8,928 nt of DNA from Rhodoferax sp. (GTDB taxonomy: Bacteria > Pseudomonadota > Gammaproteobacteria > Burkholderiales > Burkholderiaceae_C): NCBI GenBank assembly GCA_028292305.1, contig JAQGMQ010000285.1, positions 1 through 8,928 on the forward strand, given 5' to 3'. Shown in pieces: positions 1-6,430 of this stretch (position 1 is the first letter of the stretch; every line of letters starts with the position of its first letter). Under the pieces are notes generated by a model. That model was given only the letters and a program-made list of their open reading frames with translations. It was not told the DNA's origin and did not search any database. The translations under genes and the position numbers were made by a program.

Positions 1-1243
1 AAACACAAACCCGCCCCTGCCGAACCACCCGAGTCACCGCCCGTTGACCCACCCAATAAGCCAGCTCAGCCGAGTCCGCCAAATCCCACAACACGAAGTT
101 CGCCGGCATCCCGACCCCGATCACCCCATGCGAATCCTGCAAACCGAGAGCCCGAGCCGCATGCACCGTCACCCCCGCCAAAGCCTCCGGCACCGTCAAC
201 CGAAACAAGGTACAAGCCATGTTCACCATCAACAACAAACTCAGCGCCGGTGATGTTCCCGGGTTGTGGTCTGTGGAAACCGCCATCGGCACCCCAGCCG
301 CCCGCAGCGCCGCAACCGGCGGCAACTGCGTATCCCGCAGCGTGTAGTACGCGCCGGGCAACAACACCGCCACCGTGCCCTCCACCCGCATTGCTTCGAT
401 GCCCTCGGCCGACAGATGCTCGACGTGGTCGCACGACAGCGCGCCGTAACGCGCCGCCAGCGCCGCCCCGCCCATGTCCGACAACTGCTCGGCGTGCAGC
501 TTCACCGGCAGCCCTAGCGCGCGTGCGGCCTGGAACACCTGCTCGGTTTCGGCCAATGAAAAAGCGATGCGTTCGCAGAACACGTCCACCGCATCGACCA
601 GCCCTTCGGCGGCCAGCGCCGGCAGCATCTCATTGCAGACGAGATCGATGTAGGCCTGACTCCGGCCCGCGTATTCGGGCGGCAGCGCGTGGGCGCCAAG
701 GAAGGTGGTGCGCACCGTCACGCCGAAGGCTTCGCCCAGGCGCCGGGCCACGCGCAGCTGCTTGCGTTCGTGGTCCAGCGCCAGGCCGTAGCCCGACTTG
801 ATCTCGATGGCGCACACGCCTTCGGCCAGCAGTTGTGCGAGTCGTTTCGCCGCGCTGGCGAACAACTCGTCTTCACTGGCTTCGCGCGTCGCACGCACGC
901 TCGAGACGATGCCGCCGCCGGCCTTGGCGATGTCTTCGTAGCTGGCACCGGCCAACCGCATGGCGAACTCGTTGGCGCGTTGGCCGCCGTAGACCAGGTG
1001 GGTGTGGCAGTCGACCAGGCCCGGCGTGACCAGCGCGCCGCCGCCATCGAAGCGCGGCAGCGTGGCGAACGCGGCGGGCACGGCGGCGCTGGCCCCGACC
1101 CACTGGATGTGACCGCCGGCCACGGCGATGGCCGCTTCGCCGTCGAGGCTGCGGCCAGCAGCCAGTGCACCGGGCGCGAGCATGAGGTGGTGCCAGAGGC
1201 CGTCGGCACTCGGCTGGTTGGGGGACAGGGTGGTTGGGGTCAT
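1..1243 (-). CDS. hutI: Imidazolonepropionase (HutI), 3' end cut by window edge
   Basis: HutI hydrolyses 4-imidazolone-5-propionate to N-formimino-L-glutamate, the third step of histidine breakdown, in the cytosol. The frame is open from the ATG at 1243 to the window edge (414 codons, no stop), about the usual family length, so only the last few codons should be missing. It is a metal-dependent amidohydrolase. The metal-binding CHTH is at residues 79-82 (His80, His82), HAEQ at 250-253 (His250, Glu252), DHVEH follows near 272-276, and STDHNPG carries Asp325. The C-terminal LAYWVGQ segment is also typical. The ATG lies 13 bp after the hutD stop, so the two genes should be cotranscribed. I see no Shine-Dalgarno sequence before the ATG. 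Codon choice changes over roughly the last 370 bp (see findings), but the protein motifs there are intact. Identity is very likely. Confidence 0.95.
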   Translation of the reverse strand, partial: MTPTTLSPNQPSADGLWHHLMLAPGALAAGRSLDGEAAIAVAGGHIQWVGASAAVPAAFATLPRFDGGGALVTPGLVDCHTHLVYGGQRANEFAMRLAGASYEDIAKAGGGIVSSVRATREASEDELFASAAKRLAQLLAEGVCAIEIKSGYGLALDHERKQLRVARRLGEAFGVTVRTTFLGAHALPPEYAGRSQAYIDLVCNEMLPALAAEGLVDAVDVFCERIAFSLAETEQVFQAARALGLPVKLHAEQLSDMGGAALAARYGALSCDHVEHLSAEGIEAMRVEGTVAVLLPGAYYTLRDTQLPPVAALRAAGVPMAVSTDHNPGTSPALSLLLMVNMACTLFRLTVPEALAGVTVHAARALGLQDSHGVIGVGMPANFVLWDLADSAELAYWVGQRAVTRVVRQGRVCV

Positions 1244-1256
1244 GTTGGCAGGCGGG

Positions 1257-1847
1257 TCAGCGCCGATTCTCCACGTCAATGCGCACCACGACCAGTGCCG
1301 CGCCAGCGTCGAGCGGCGTGGCACGCAGGCCGGGCATGGCCGCCTGCCACCAGGCACCGGCGCCGTTGTCAACAAGGGTGGACACGCCGTCGACATCGAG
1401 CCGCCACGCACCACCCACCGCCAGCACCACGCCTGCCGGGCGGGGCGCCACCAGGCCGGCAGCGCGCAGCACGCTGACATCGGCCGTCACCTTGCCGCGG
1501 CGCGTCATCACGTTGAAGTCGGTCGATGCACCGCCGAGCAGGTCGCAGCCGAGCGCCACGTCGCCAGCGAAGGCGAACGGTTGCAGCGGCGTGTCCAGCG
1601 GGTGGTCGACGCCATGCGCGGGGGCCCGCAGATGCACACCGTCGCCGCCCAGCAGCATGATCACGCGGTCGACGCCGGCAAAGGCCGAGAACGGCCCGGC
1701 GGCAGCGATGCTGGCGATGCTCACCCGCCAGTCGAAGCCGTCCATGCCGGCGCCCGGCGGCTGGCAGACGATCTCGCGGGTGGTGCCGCCGCCGTTCTTC
1801 CACGGCGTGGCGGGCAGGTCTTCGGTGCGGAAACTGTGGAGTGCCAT
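1257..1847 (-). CDS. hutD: HutD-family protein
   Basis: A 196-residue protein of the HutD/Ves family, which has a cupin-like fold. HutD occurs in hut clusters of many proteobacteria. In Pseudomonas it has been described as a governor that limits hut expression, probably by binding a pathway intermediate; no catalytic reaction is firmly known. Family motifs visible here are PWKNGGGTTREI (residues 15-26), FDWRVSIASI (39-48), GPFSAFAGVDR (51-61) and DFNVM (110-114). It sits between the transporter ATPase (16 bp upstream) and hutI (13 bp downstream), which suggests one transcript. The bases before the ATG read AACAACCTCCA, so there is no Shine-Dalgarno sequence, and translation may depend on coupling or on an SD-independent start. 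The family assignment is firm; the role in this organism is inferred from homologues. Confidence 0.92.
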   Translation of the reverse strand: MALHSFRTEDLPATPWKNGGGTTREIVCQPPGAGMDGFDWRVSIASIAAAGPFSAFAGVDRVIMLLGGDGVHLRAPAHGVDHPLDTPLQPFAFAGDVALGCDLLGGASTDFNVMTRRGKVTADVSVLRAAGLVAPRPAGVVLAVGGAWRLDVDGVSTLVDNGAGAWWQAAMPGLRATPLDAGAALVVVRIDVENRR

Positions 1848-1863
1848 TGGAGGTTGTTGGATG

Positions 1864-2640
1864 TCAACCGCGGGTGAGCACGGCCTGTAGAAACGTGCGG
1901 GTGCGCTCCTGCGTGGGCCGTGTGAAGATGTCCGCCGGCGCGCCCGACTCGACGATGCCGCCGCCGTCCATCACCACCACCACGTCGGCCACATCGCGGG
2001 CAAAGCCCATCTCGTGCGTCACCACCAGCATGGTCATGCCTTCGGTGGCCAGCAGCTTCATGACCTGCAACACTTCGCCCACCAGCTCGGGGTCGAGTGC
2101 CGAGGTGGGTTCGTCGAACAGCATCACCTTGGGCCGCATCGCCAGGGCGCGCGCAATCGCCACGCGCTGCTTCTGGCCACCCGACAGGCTGGCCGGCAGG
2201 GCATGGGCCTTCTCCGACAAGCCGACTTTCTTGAGCAGCGCCTGGGCTTCGGCTTCGGCCTCGGCCACGCTCAAGCCCCGCAGCATGCGCGGGCCTAGCG
2301 TGATGTTGCCCAGCACCGAAAGATGCGGAAACAGGTTGAACGACTGGAACACCATGCCCACGTTTTCGCGCAGCGCATTCAGCGCGGCCTCGGGCAGCGG
2401 CACGCCGTTGTCGACCAGGGTCTGGCCGCAGATGTCGATGCGGCCCTGCTCGGCCAGCTCGAGCCCGTTGCAGCAGCGCAGGAAGGTGCTCTTGCCCGAG
2501 CCGCTCGGGCCGATCACCACCACCACCTGCGAAGGCTGGATGTCGAAGTCCACGCCGTGCAGCACCACATGCTGGCCGAAGCTTTTGCCCAGGCCGCGGA
2601 TGCGGATGATGGGTTCGGCGGAGAGCGGGAGCGTCTTCAT
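1864..2640 (-). CDS. Amino-acid ABC transporter ATP-binding protein (HisP/GlnQ type)
   Basis: This is the 258-residue ATPase that powers the importer encoded by the two genes upstream; it acts as a dimer on the inner face of the membrane. All ABC motifs are present: Walker A GPSGSGKS (residues 44-51), Q-loop Gln99, signature LSGGQ (152-156), Walker B VMLFDEP (172-178) with Glu177, D-loop SALD (180-183) and switch His209. Length and sequence fit the polar amino-acid (PAAT) subfamily. I place the start at the ATG at 2640 because it shares ATGA with the permease stop, a common coupling arrangement, and because the domain begins about 12 residues later (IIRIRGLGKSFG). The frame stays open far upstream, but that stretch is the permease read in another frame, so there is no fusion. 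Histidine or urocanate uptake is inferred from the hut context. Confidence 0.94.
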   Translation of the reverse strand: MKTLPLSAEPIIRIRGLGKSFGQHVVLHGVDFDIQPSQVVVVIGPSGSGKSTFLRCCNGLELAEQGRIDICGQTLVDNGVPLPEAALNALRENVGMVFQSFNLFPHLSVLGNITLGPRMLRGLSVAEAEAEAQALLKKVGLSEKAHALPASLSGGQKQRVAIARALAMRPKVMLFDEPTSALDPELVGEVLQVMKLLATEGMTMLVVTHEMGFARDVADVVVVMDGGGIVESGAPADIFTRPTQERTRTFLQAVLTRG

Positions 2641-3305
2641 TGCACCATGCCCCCGGCGCGCAGGCGCAGCTCGACGTGCCGCAAAGTCAACGCCGTCAGA
2701 CCGGTCAGCACGAAGTACATCGCCGCGATGGCCAGGTACACCTCGAGCGAGCGGTATGACACGCTGATGATCTTCTGGCCTTCGTGCATCAGGTCGTGGA
2801 TGGTGAGCAACGACACCAGCGCCGAGTTCTTGATCAGTGCGATGAACTCGTTGCCCAGCGGCGGCACCATGCGCACCACGGCCTGCGGCAGGATCACCGC
2901 ACGCATGGCCTGGCGGGCCGACATGCCGATCGAACGCGCCGCCTCCATCTGCCCGCGGTCGACCGACTGGATCGCGCCGCGCACGATCTCCGACACATAG
3001 GCGCCGGAGTAGATGCCCAGGCCCAGCACGCCGCACAGGAAGGCCGGTAGCACGATGCCGAAATGCGGCAGGCCGAAGAACAGGATGAACAGCTGCACCA
3101 GCAGCGGCGTGCCGCGGATCACCGCCAGGTAGGCGGTGCACAGGCCATACACCACGCGCCGCTTCGGGTCGAGCCGGCCGATGCCGACCAGCAGGCCGAG
3201 CACGCAGCCCAACAGCAGCGCGCAGGCCGTGAGTTCGACCGTCATCAGCGCGCCGCGCAGCAGGTCGGGCCAACCGGCCCAGACGGGGGAGAAGTCCAGA
3301 TCCAT
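2637..3305 (-). CDS. Amino-acid ABC transporter permease (HisM/GlnP type)
   Basis: A 222-residue inner-membrane permease of the His/Glu/Gln/Arg three-TM-box family (BPD_transp_1). The N-terminal segment AGWPDLLRGALMTVELT (about residues 10-26) leads into the first helix, and further hydrophobic segments lie near 28-43, 68-98 and 187-206. The cytoplasmic EAA loop that docks on the ATPase is at 121-141 (EAARSIGMSARQAMRAVILPQ), followed by the typical PPLGNEFIALIKNSAL (148-163). Only one permease gene is present, so the channel may be a homodimer, unlike the HisQ/HisM pair. The gene starts 38 bp after the binding-protein stop and overlaps the ATPase start by 4 bp. There is no recognisable Shine-Dalgarno sequence before the ATG; the leader is CA-rich. 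Confidence 0.93.
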   Translation of the reverse strand: MDLDFSPVWAGWPDLLRGALMTVELTACALLLGCVLGLLVGIGRLDPKRRVVYGLCTAYLAVIRGTPLLVQLFILFFGLPHFGIVLPAFLCGVLGLGIYSGAYVSEIVRGAIQSVDRGQMEAARSIGMSARQAMRAVILPQAVVRMVPPLGNEFIALIKNSALVSLLTIHDLMHEGQKIISVSYRSLEVYLAIAAMYFVLTGLTALTLRHVELRLRAGGMVQ

Positions 3306-3343
3306 TGGGGTTATGTTGGCTGCAGGGGCATGTCTTCAGGGGC

Positions 3344-4072
3344 TTACTTGCCCGCCGGGAACCACTTGGCCACGATCTTGGCGTAGCTGCCGTCGGCCTT
3401 CATCTTGGCCAGCGCCTCGTTCACGGCCTTGGTCAGCTCGGGCGTGTCCTTGCGCAGGGCCATGCCGTATTCCTCGGTGGTGAGCTGCTGGTCCATCACC
3501 TTCAGGCCGGGCCGGGTGCGCGCGTACTGGAACGCGGCGGGCTTGCCGGTGACCAGCGCGTCGGCCCGGCCGATGTCGACCAGCGCAAACATCTCCTGGT
3601 TCTTCTCGACTTCGATGAGCTGCACCTGCGGGTACTTTTCCTTCAGATAACTCACCGACTTGGTGCCGACCTGCACGCTGATCTTCTTGCCGTTCAGATC
3701 GGCCGCGGTCTTGATGGCGGTGTTGCCGTCCTTCACCATGGCCACCAGGCCGCCGGCGAAATAGGGATCGGTCATGTCGACCACCTTCTTGCGTTCGTCG
3801 GTGATGTAGATGGCCGACACGGCCATGTCGAAGCGCTTGGAGATCAGGCCGGGGATCAGGCCCTTGAAGTCGATGTCGGTCCATTCGACCTTCTTGCCCA
3901 TGGTGGCGGCCACGGCTTCGACCAGTTCGATGTCGAAGCCGGTGCGCTTGCCGTTGTCCACGTATTCCATGGGGGGGAAGGTGGCGTCGGTGGCAACGGT
4001 GAGGACTTGCTGGGCGTGGGCCGTGGTGGCCAGGGCCAGCAGGGCGGTGAGGAGCAGGCGGCGGGTGGTCAT
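3344..4072 (-). CDS. Periplasmic substrate-binding protein of ABC importer (SBP_bac_3)
   Basis: A 242-residue family-3 solute-binding protein that captures the ligand in the periplasm and delivers it to the permease. Residues 1-20 form a Sec signal peptide (two Arg, a Leu/Ala core, cleavage expected after AHA). Lobe 1 has DATFPPMEY (29-37) and the family signature around GFDIELVEAVA (45-55); SAIYITDER (86-94) includes Arg94, which aligns with the carboxylate-binding Arg of GlnH and HisJ. In the hinge-distal motif RADALVTG (169-176), Gly176 stands where GlnH and HisJ have the Asp that holds the alpha-amino group, and Tyr89 replaces a Thr/Ser. The ligand may therefore not be a standard alpha-amino acid; urocanate is an attractive guess given the hut context. 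A good Shine-Dalgarno AAGGAA (4078-4083) lies 5 nt before the ATG. This is the first gene of the transporter block. Confidence 0.93.
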   Translation of the reverse strand: MTTRRLLLTALLALATTAHAQQVLTVATDATFPPMEYVDNGKRTGFDIELVEAVAATMGKKVEWTDIDFKGLIPGLISKRFDMAVSAIYITDERKKVVDMTDPYFAGGLVAMVKDGNTAIKTAADLNGKKISVQVGTKSVSYLKEKYPQVQLIEVEKNQEMFALVDIGRADALVTGKPAAFQYARTRPGLKVMDQQLTTEEYGMALRKDTPELTKAVNEALAKMKADGSYAKIVAKWFPAGK

Positions 4073-4112
4073 GGATGTTCCTTGTTTGGTATTGAGGGAG
4101 AGGGTTGTTTAA

Positions 4113-4127
4113 GCAGCTTCCTTGCCA
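4113..4127 (-). promoter_or_regulatory. Candidate sigma-54 (-24/-12) promoter before the transporter operon
   Basis: On the minus strand this site reads TGGCAAGGAAGCTGC. Against the sigma-54 consensus TGGCAC-N5-TTGC it keeps the essential GG and GC at the correct 10-nt spacing and has two mismatches (A for C, C for T). A start about 12 nt downstream would fall near 4101, giving a leader of about 30 nt that contains the SD of the binding-protein gene. Nitrogen-regulated hut expression through sigma-54 is known in Pseudomonas. The evidence is one motif match with good placement; I did not recognise an NtrC site nearby, and the repeats upstream could hide or replace one. Confidence 0.35.
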
Positions 4128-4160
4128 GGGCGTGAATGGAGTTTCTTATTGGCGCTGCTG

Positions 4161-4349
4161 GCCGGGAATCGCCCCGGCAGGCGACCTACTTTTCTTTGCT
4201 TCGCCAAAGAAACGTAGGCAAAAGAAAGGCGACCCGACGTCTGGGGCCCTTCGGGCAACCTGCGTTGGCGGGCGCCGGCGGGGGGCTGGCTAAACTCGCT
4301 GCGCTCAAACAACGCCAGCCCTGATCCCGCCGTCGCCCGCCAACGCAGG
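4161..4349. repeat. Composite palindromic intergenic element (Burkholderiales-type dispersed repeat)
   Basis: Three nested or serial stem-loops occupy this stretch. A small hairpin has arms GCCGGG (4161-4166) and CCCGGC (4173-4178). A second has 14-bp arms 4185-4198 and 4205-4218 with one mismatch (CCTACTTTTCTTTG). A large one has 24-bp arms 4259-4282 and 4326-4349 with one mismatch, enclosing inner 8-bp arms GGGCTGGC (4283-4290) and GCCAGCCC (4314-4321). The TTTCTTTGCTTCGCCAAAGAAA core and the following CAAAAGAAAGGCGACCC resemble an intergenic repeat I remember from many Comamonadaceae genomes; copy number cannot be seen here. It lies between hutU and the transporter genes. No convincing gene is inside. 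It could terminate, attenuate or stabilise transcripts from hutU, but it lacks a clear T-run typical of an intrinsic terminator. Confidence 0.75.
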
Positions 4350-4400
4350 CCCAGCCTCAACGGGTTTCGGGAGCGGGGAGCGATACCGCCGTCGCTGCGC

Positions 4401-4414
4401 TTGGCAACTGCCAA
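4401..4414. repeat. Small palindrome TTGGCA-AC-TGCCAA
   Basis: Perfect 6-bp arms 4401-4406 and 4409-4414 separated by 2 nt. It lies in the otherwise featureless piece 4350-4441 between the large inverted repeat and the REP-like pair. It may be part of the same composite repeat; no binding protein can be assigned. Confidence 0.4.
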
Positions 4415-4441
4415 CAGCCGTCGCCAGCGCCACTGCCTTGT

Positions 4442-4480
4442 CCCCTCTCCCGCGTGCGGGAGAGGGCCAGGGTGAGGGTC
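4442..4480 (+). repeat. REP-like palindromic unit, copy 1
   Basis: Perfect 11-bp arms CCCTCTCCCGC (4443-4453) and GCGGGAGAGGG (4456-4466) are followed by the tail CCAGGGTGAGGG. This unit, a GC hairpin plus an asymmetric tail, is a common dispersed intergenic repeat in beta- and gammaproteobacteria. The asymmetric tail defines its orientation. It forms an opposed pair with the unit at 4511-4547. Confidence 0.75.
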
Positions 4481-4510
4481 GCATCGGAGTGCCGGCGCGT
4501 CAATCGGCCC

Positions 4511-4547
4511 CTTCACCCCAGCCCTCGCCCGCGTGCGGGAGAGGGAG
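4511..4547 (-). repeat. REP-like palindromic unit, copy 2 (inverted)
   Basis: Arms CCCTCGCCCGC (4522-4532) and GCGGGAGAGGG (4535-4545) with one mismatch, preceded by CTTCACCCCAG, which matches the reverse complement of the tail of copy 1. The two units therefore face each other across about 30 bp, like the REP doublets of enterobacteria. The hairpin begins about 36 bp past the hutU stop and could stall polymerase or protect the hutU 3' end, but there is no T-run. Confidence 0.72.
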
Positions 4548-4580
4548 CAGGACAGCGCGTCGCGCAGAGCGATCATGGTC

Positions 4581-6293
4581 TCAACGAACCATCGGCAACT
4601 TCAACCCCTGCTTCTTCGCGGTAGCCACCGCGATCTCGTATCCCGCATCCGCGTGACGCATCACCCCGGACCCACTGTCGTTGACCAGCACCCGTGCCAA
4701 CCGCGCGGCCGCTTCGTCCGTGCCATCGGCCACGATCACCATCCCCGCATGTTGCGAATACCCCATGCCCACGCCCCCACCGTGGTGCAGGCTCACCCAG
4801 GTGGCCCCACCGGCCGTGTTCAGCAGCGCATTCAACAACGGCCAGTCGGACACCGCATCCGTCCCGTCCTTCATGCTTTCCGTCTCGCGGTTCGGGCTTG
4901 CCACCGAGCCCGTGTCCAGATGGTCGCGTCCGATCACGATCGGGGCTTTCAGCTCGCCGCTCTTCACCATCTCGTTGAAGGCCAGCCCGGCGAGATGCCG
5001 CTCCCCCAGCCCCAGCCAGCAGATGCGCGCCGGCAGCCCCTGGAAAGCGATACGTTCGCGCGCCATGTCCAGCCAGCGGTGCGTGTGGTGGTTGTCGGGG
5101 AACAGCGCCTTGATCTTGGCGTCGGTCTTGTAGATGTCTTCCGGGTCGCCCGACAGGGCCACCCAGCGGAACGGGCCCTTGCCTTCGCAGAACAGCGGGC
5201 GGATGTAGGCCGGCACGAAGCCGGGGAAGTCGAACGCGTTCCGCACGCCCTGGTCGAAAGCCACCTGGCGGATGTTGTTGCCGTAGTCCACCGTGGGGAT
5301 GCCCATGGCCTGGAAGTCGAGCATGGCCTGCACGTGCACGGCGCAGCCCCGGGCGGCGGCGGCGGTCAGGGCGGCGTGTTGCGCCGGGTCCTTCTGTGCG
5401 GCCTTCCATTGGTCGACGCTCCAGCCCACCGGCAGGTAGCCGTTGATCAGGTCGTGGGCCGAGGTCTGGTCGGTGACCAGGTCGGGTTTGATTTCGCCAT
5501 TCTTCGCCCGGCGCGCCAGCTCGGGCACGATCTCGGCGGCGTTGCCCAGCAGCGCGATGGAAATGGCCTCGCCCGCCGCCGTGTGCTGGCGGATCAGCGC
5601 AATCGCGTGCTCGATGTCCCTGGCCTGCTTGTCCACGTAGCGCGTGCGCAGGCGGAAGTCGATGCTGCTCTGCTGGCACTCGATGGCCAGCACGCAGGCA
5701 CCGGCCAGCACACCGGCCAGGGTCTGCGCGCCGCCCATGCCGCCCAGGCCGGCGGTCAGGATCCATTTGCCCTGCAGGTTATTGTTGTAGTGTTGGCGGC
5801 CGGCTTCGACGAAGGTCTCGAACGTGCCTTGCACGATGCCCTGCGCGCCGATGTAGATCCAGCTGCCGGCCGTCATCTGGCCGTACATGAACAAACCCTT
5901 GCGGTCGAGTTCGTTGAAGTGTTCCCAATTGGCCCACTTGGGCACCAGGTTCGAATTGGCGATCAGCACGCGCGGCGCGTTGGCATGGGTCTTGAACACG
6001 CCCACCGGCTTGCCCGATTGCACCAGCAGCGACTCGTCGTCTTCCAGGTCTTTCAACGAGGCCAGGATCTGGTCGAAGCAGGCCCAGTCGCGCGCGGCCC
6101 GGCCGATGCCGCCGTACACCACCAGCGCCTGCGGGTTCTCGGCCACCTCGGGGTCGAGGTTGTTCTGGACCATGCGGTAGGCGGCTTCGGTGAGCCAGCT
6201 CTTGCAGGTCAGGGCCGTGCCGCGTGGCGCGCGGATCACGCGTGTGGGGTCGACGCGCGGGTCGGCGGCGATGAAGGTTTCGTTGGCGTTCAT
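4581..6293 (-). CDS. hutU: Urocanate hydratase (urocanase, HutU)
   Basis: HutU converts urocanate and water to 4-imidazolone-5-propionate using tightly bound NAD+ as an electrophile. The 570-residue protein matches the usual length (about 555-570). Visible landmarks are YGGIGRAARDW (60-70), the glycine-rich NAD-binding GLGGMGGAQ (182-190), NNIRQVAFDQGVRNAFDFPGF (339-359), and the urocanase signature FQGLPARICW (417-426), whose Cys425 corresponds to the active-site Cys410 of the Pseudomonas enzyme. HHGGGVGMGYSQHAG (503-517) is also conserved. The ATG at 6293 has the SD AGGAG 6 nt upstream. It follows hutH after a 137-bp gap holding an inverted repeat, so it is probably transcribed with hutH. 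Codon choice shifts over about the last 300 bp while the protein stays typical. Identity is essentially certain. Confidence 0.98.
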   Translation of the reverse strand: MNANETFIAADPRVDPTRVIRAPRGTALTCKSWLTEAAYRMVQNNLDPEVAENPQALVVYGGIGRAARDWACFDQILASLKDLEDDESLLVQSGKPVGVFKTHANAPRVLIANSNLVPKWANWEHFNELDRKGLFMYGQMTAGSWIYIGAQGIVQGTFETFVEAGRQHYNNNLQGKWILTAGLGGMGGAQTLAGVLAGACVLAIECQQSSIDFRLRTRYVDKQARDIEHAIALIRQHTAAGEAISIALLGNAAEIVPELARRAKNGEIKPDLVTDQTSAHDLINGYLPVGWSVDQWKAAQKDPAQHAALTAAAARGCAVHVQAMLDFQAMGIPTVDYGNNIRQVAFDQGVRNAFDFPGFVPAYIRPLFCEGKGPFRWVALSGDPEDIYKTDAKIKALFPDNHHTHRWLDMARERIAFQGLPARICWLGLGERHLAGLAFNEMVKSGELKAPIVIGRDHLDTGSVASPNRETESMKDGTDAVSDWPLLNALLNTAGGATWVSLHHGGGVGMGYSQHAGMVIVADGTDEAAARLARVLVNDSGSGVMRHADAGYEIAVATAKKQGLKLPMVR

Positions 6294-6348
6294 GGCGTGC
6301 TCCTGGAATGGATTCGGGTGATCGTTGATGCGAAGGGATGGCTAACGG

Positions 6349-6416
6349 CCGTTCGGGCCGAGCCTGTCGAAGCCTTGGTGTCGACACCGGCCCTTCGACA
6401 GGCTCAGTGCAAACGG
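6349..6416. repeat. Inverted repeat between hutH and hutU
   Basis: Perfect 13-bp arms GAGCCTGTCGAAG (6360-6372) and CTTCGACAGGCTC (6393-6405) extend imperfectly to 24 bp each (6349-6372 and 6393-6416). The loop holds a perfect 12-bp palindrome GGTGTCGACACC (6377-6388). CTTCGACAGGCTCAG with a nearby AACGG is a dispersed repeat I associate with Comamonadaceae genomes. It sits within the hutH-hutU message and may affect read-through or mRNA stability. There is no T-run, so I do not call a terminator. Confidence 0.75.
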
Positions 6417-6430
6417 GGAGGGCATGCCCC

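Noticed and set aside
2641..3273. In-frame 5' extension of the ATPase that would make a 469-residue protein
   Set aside because: The extension is the permease gene read in another frame. The ATGA overlap at 2637-2640 and the family length of about 250 residues support the ATG at 2640.
4443..4545. REP-like hairpins as intrinsic terminators of hutU
   Set aside because: The stems are strong but there is no T-run after them on the minus strand, so termination is not supported by sequence alone.
4109..4576. 155-residue minus-strand open frame in the hutU-transporter gap, and shorter plus-strand ones such as 4105-4293 and 4136-4324
   Set aside because: They are composed of the dispersed palindromic repeats. 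Low-complexity translations of this kind are well-known spurious predictions, and they have no domain or good start.
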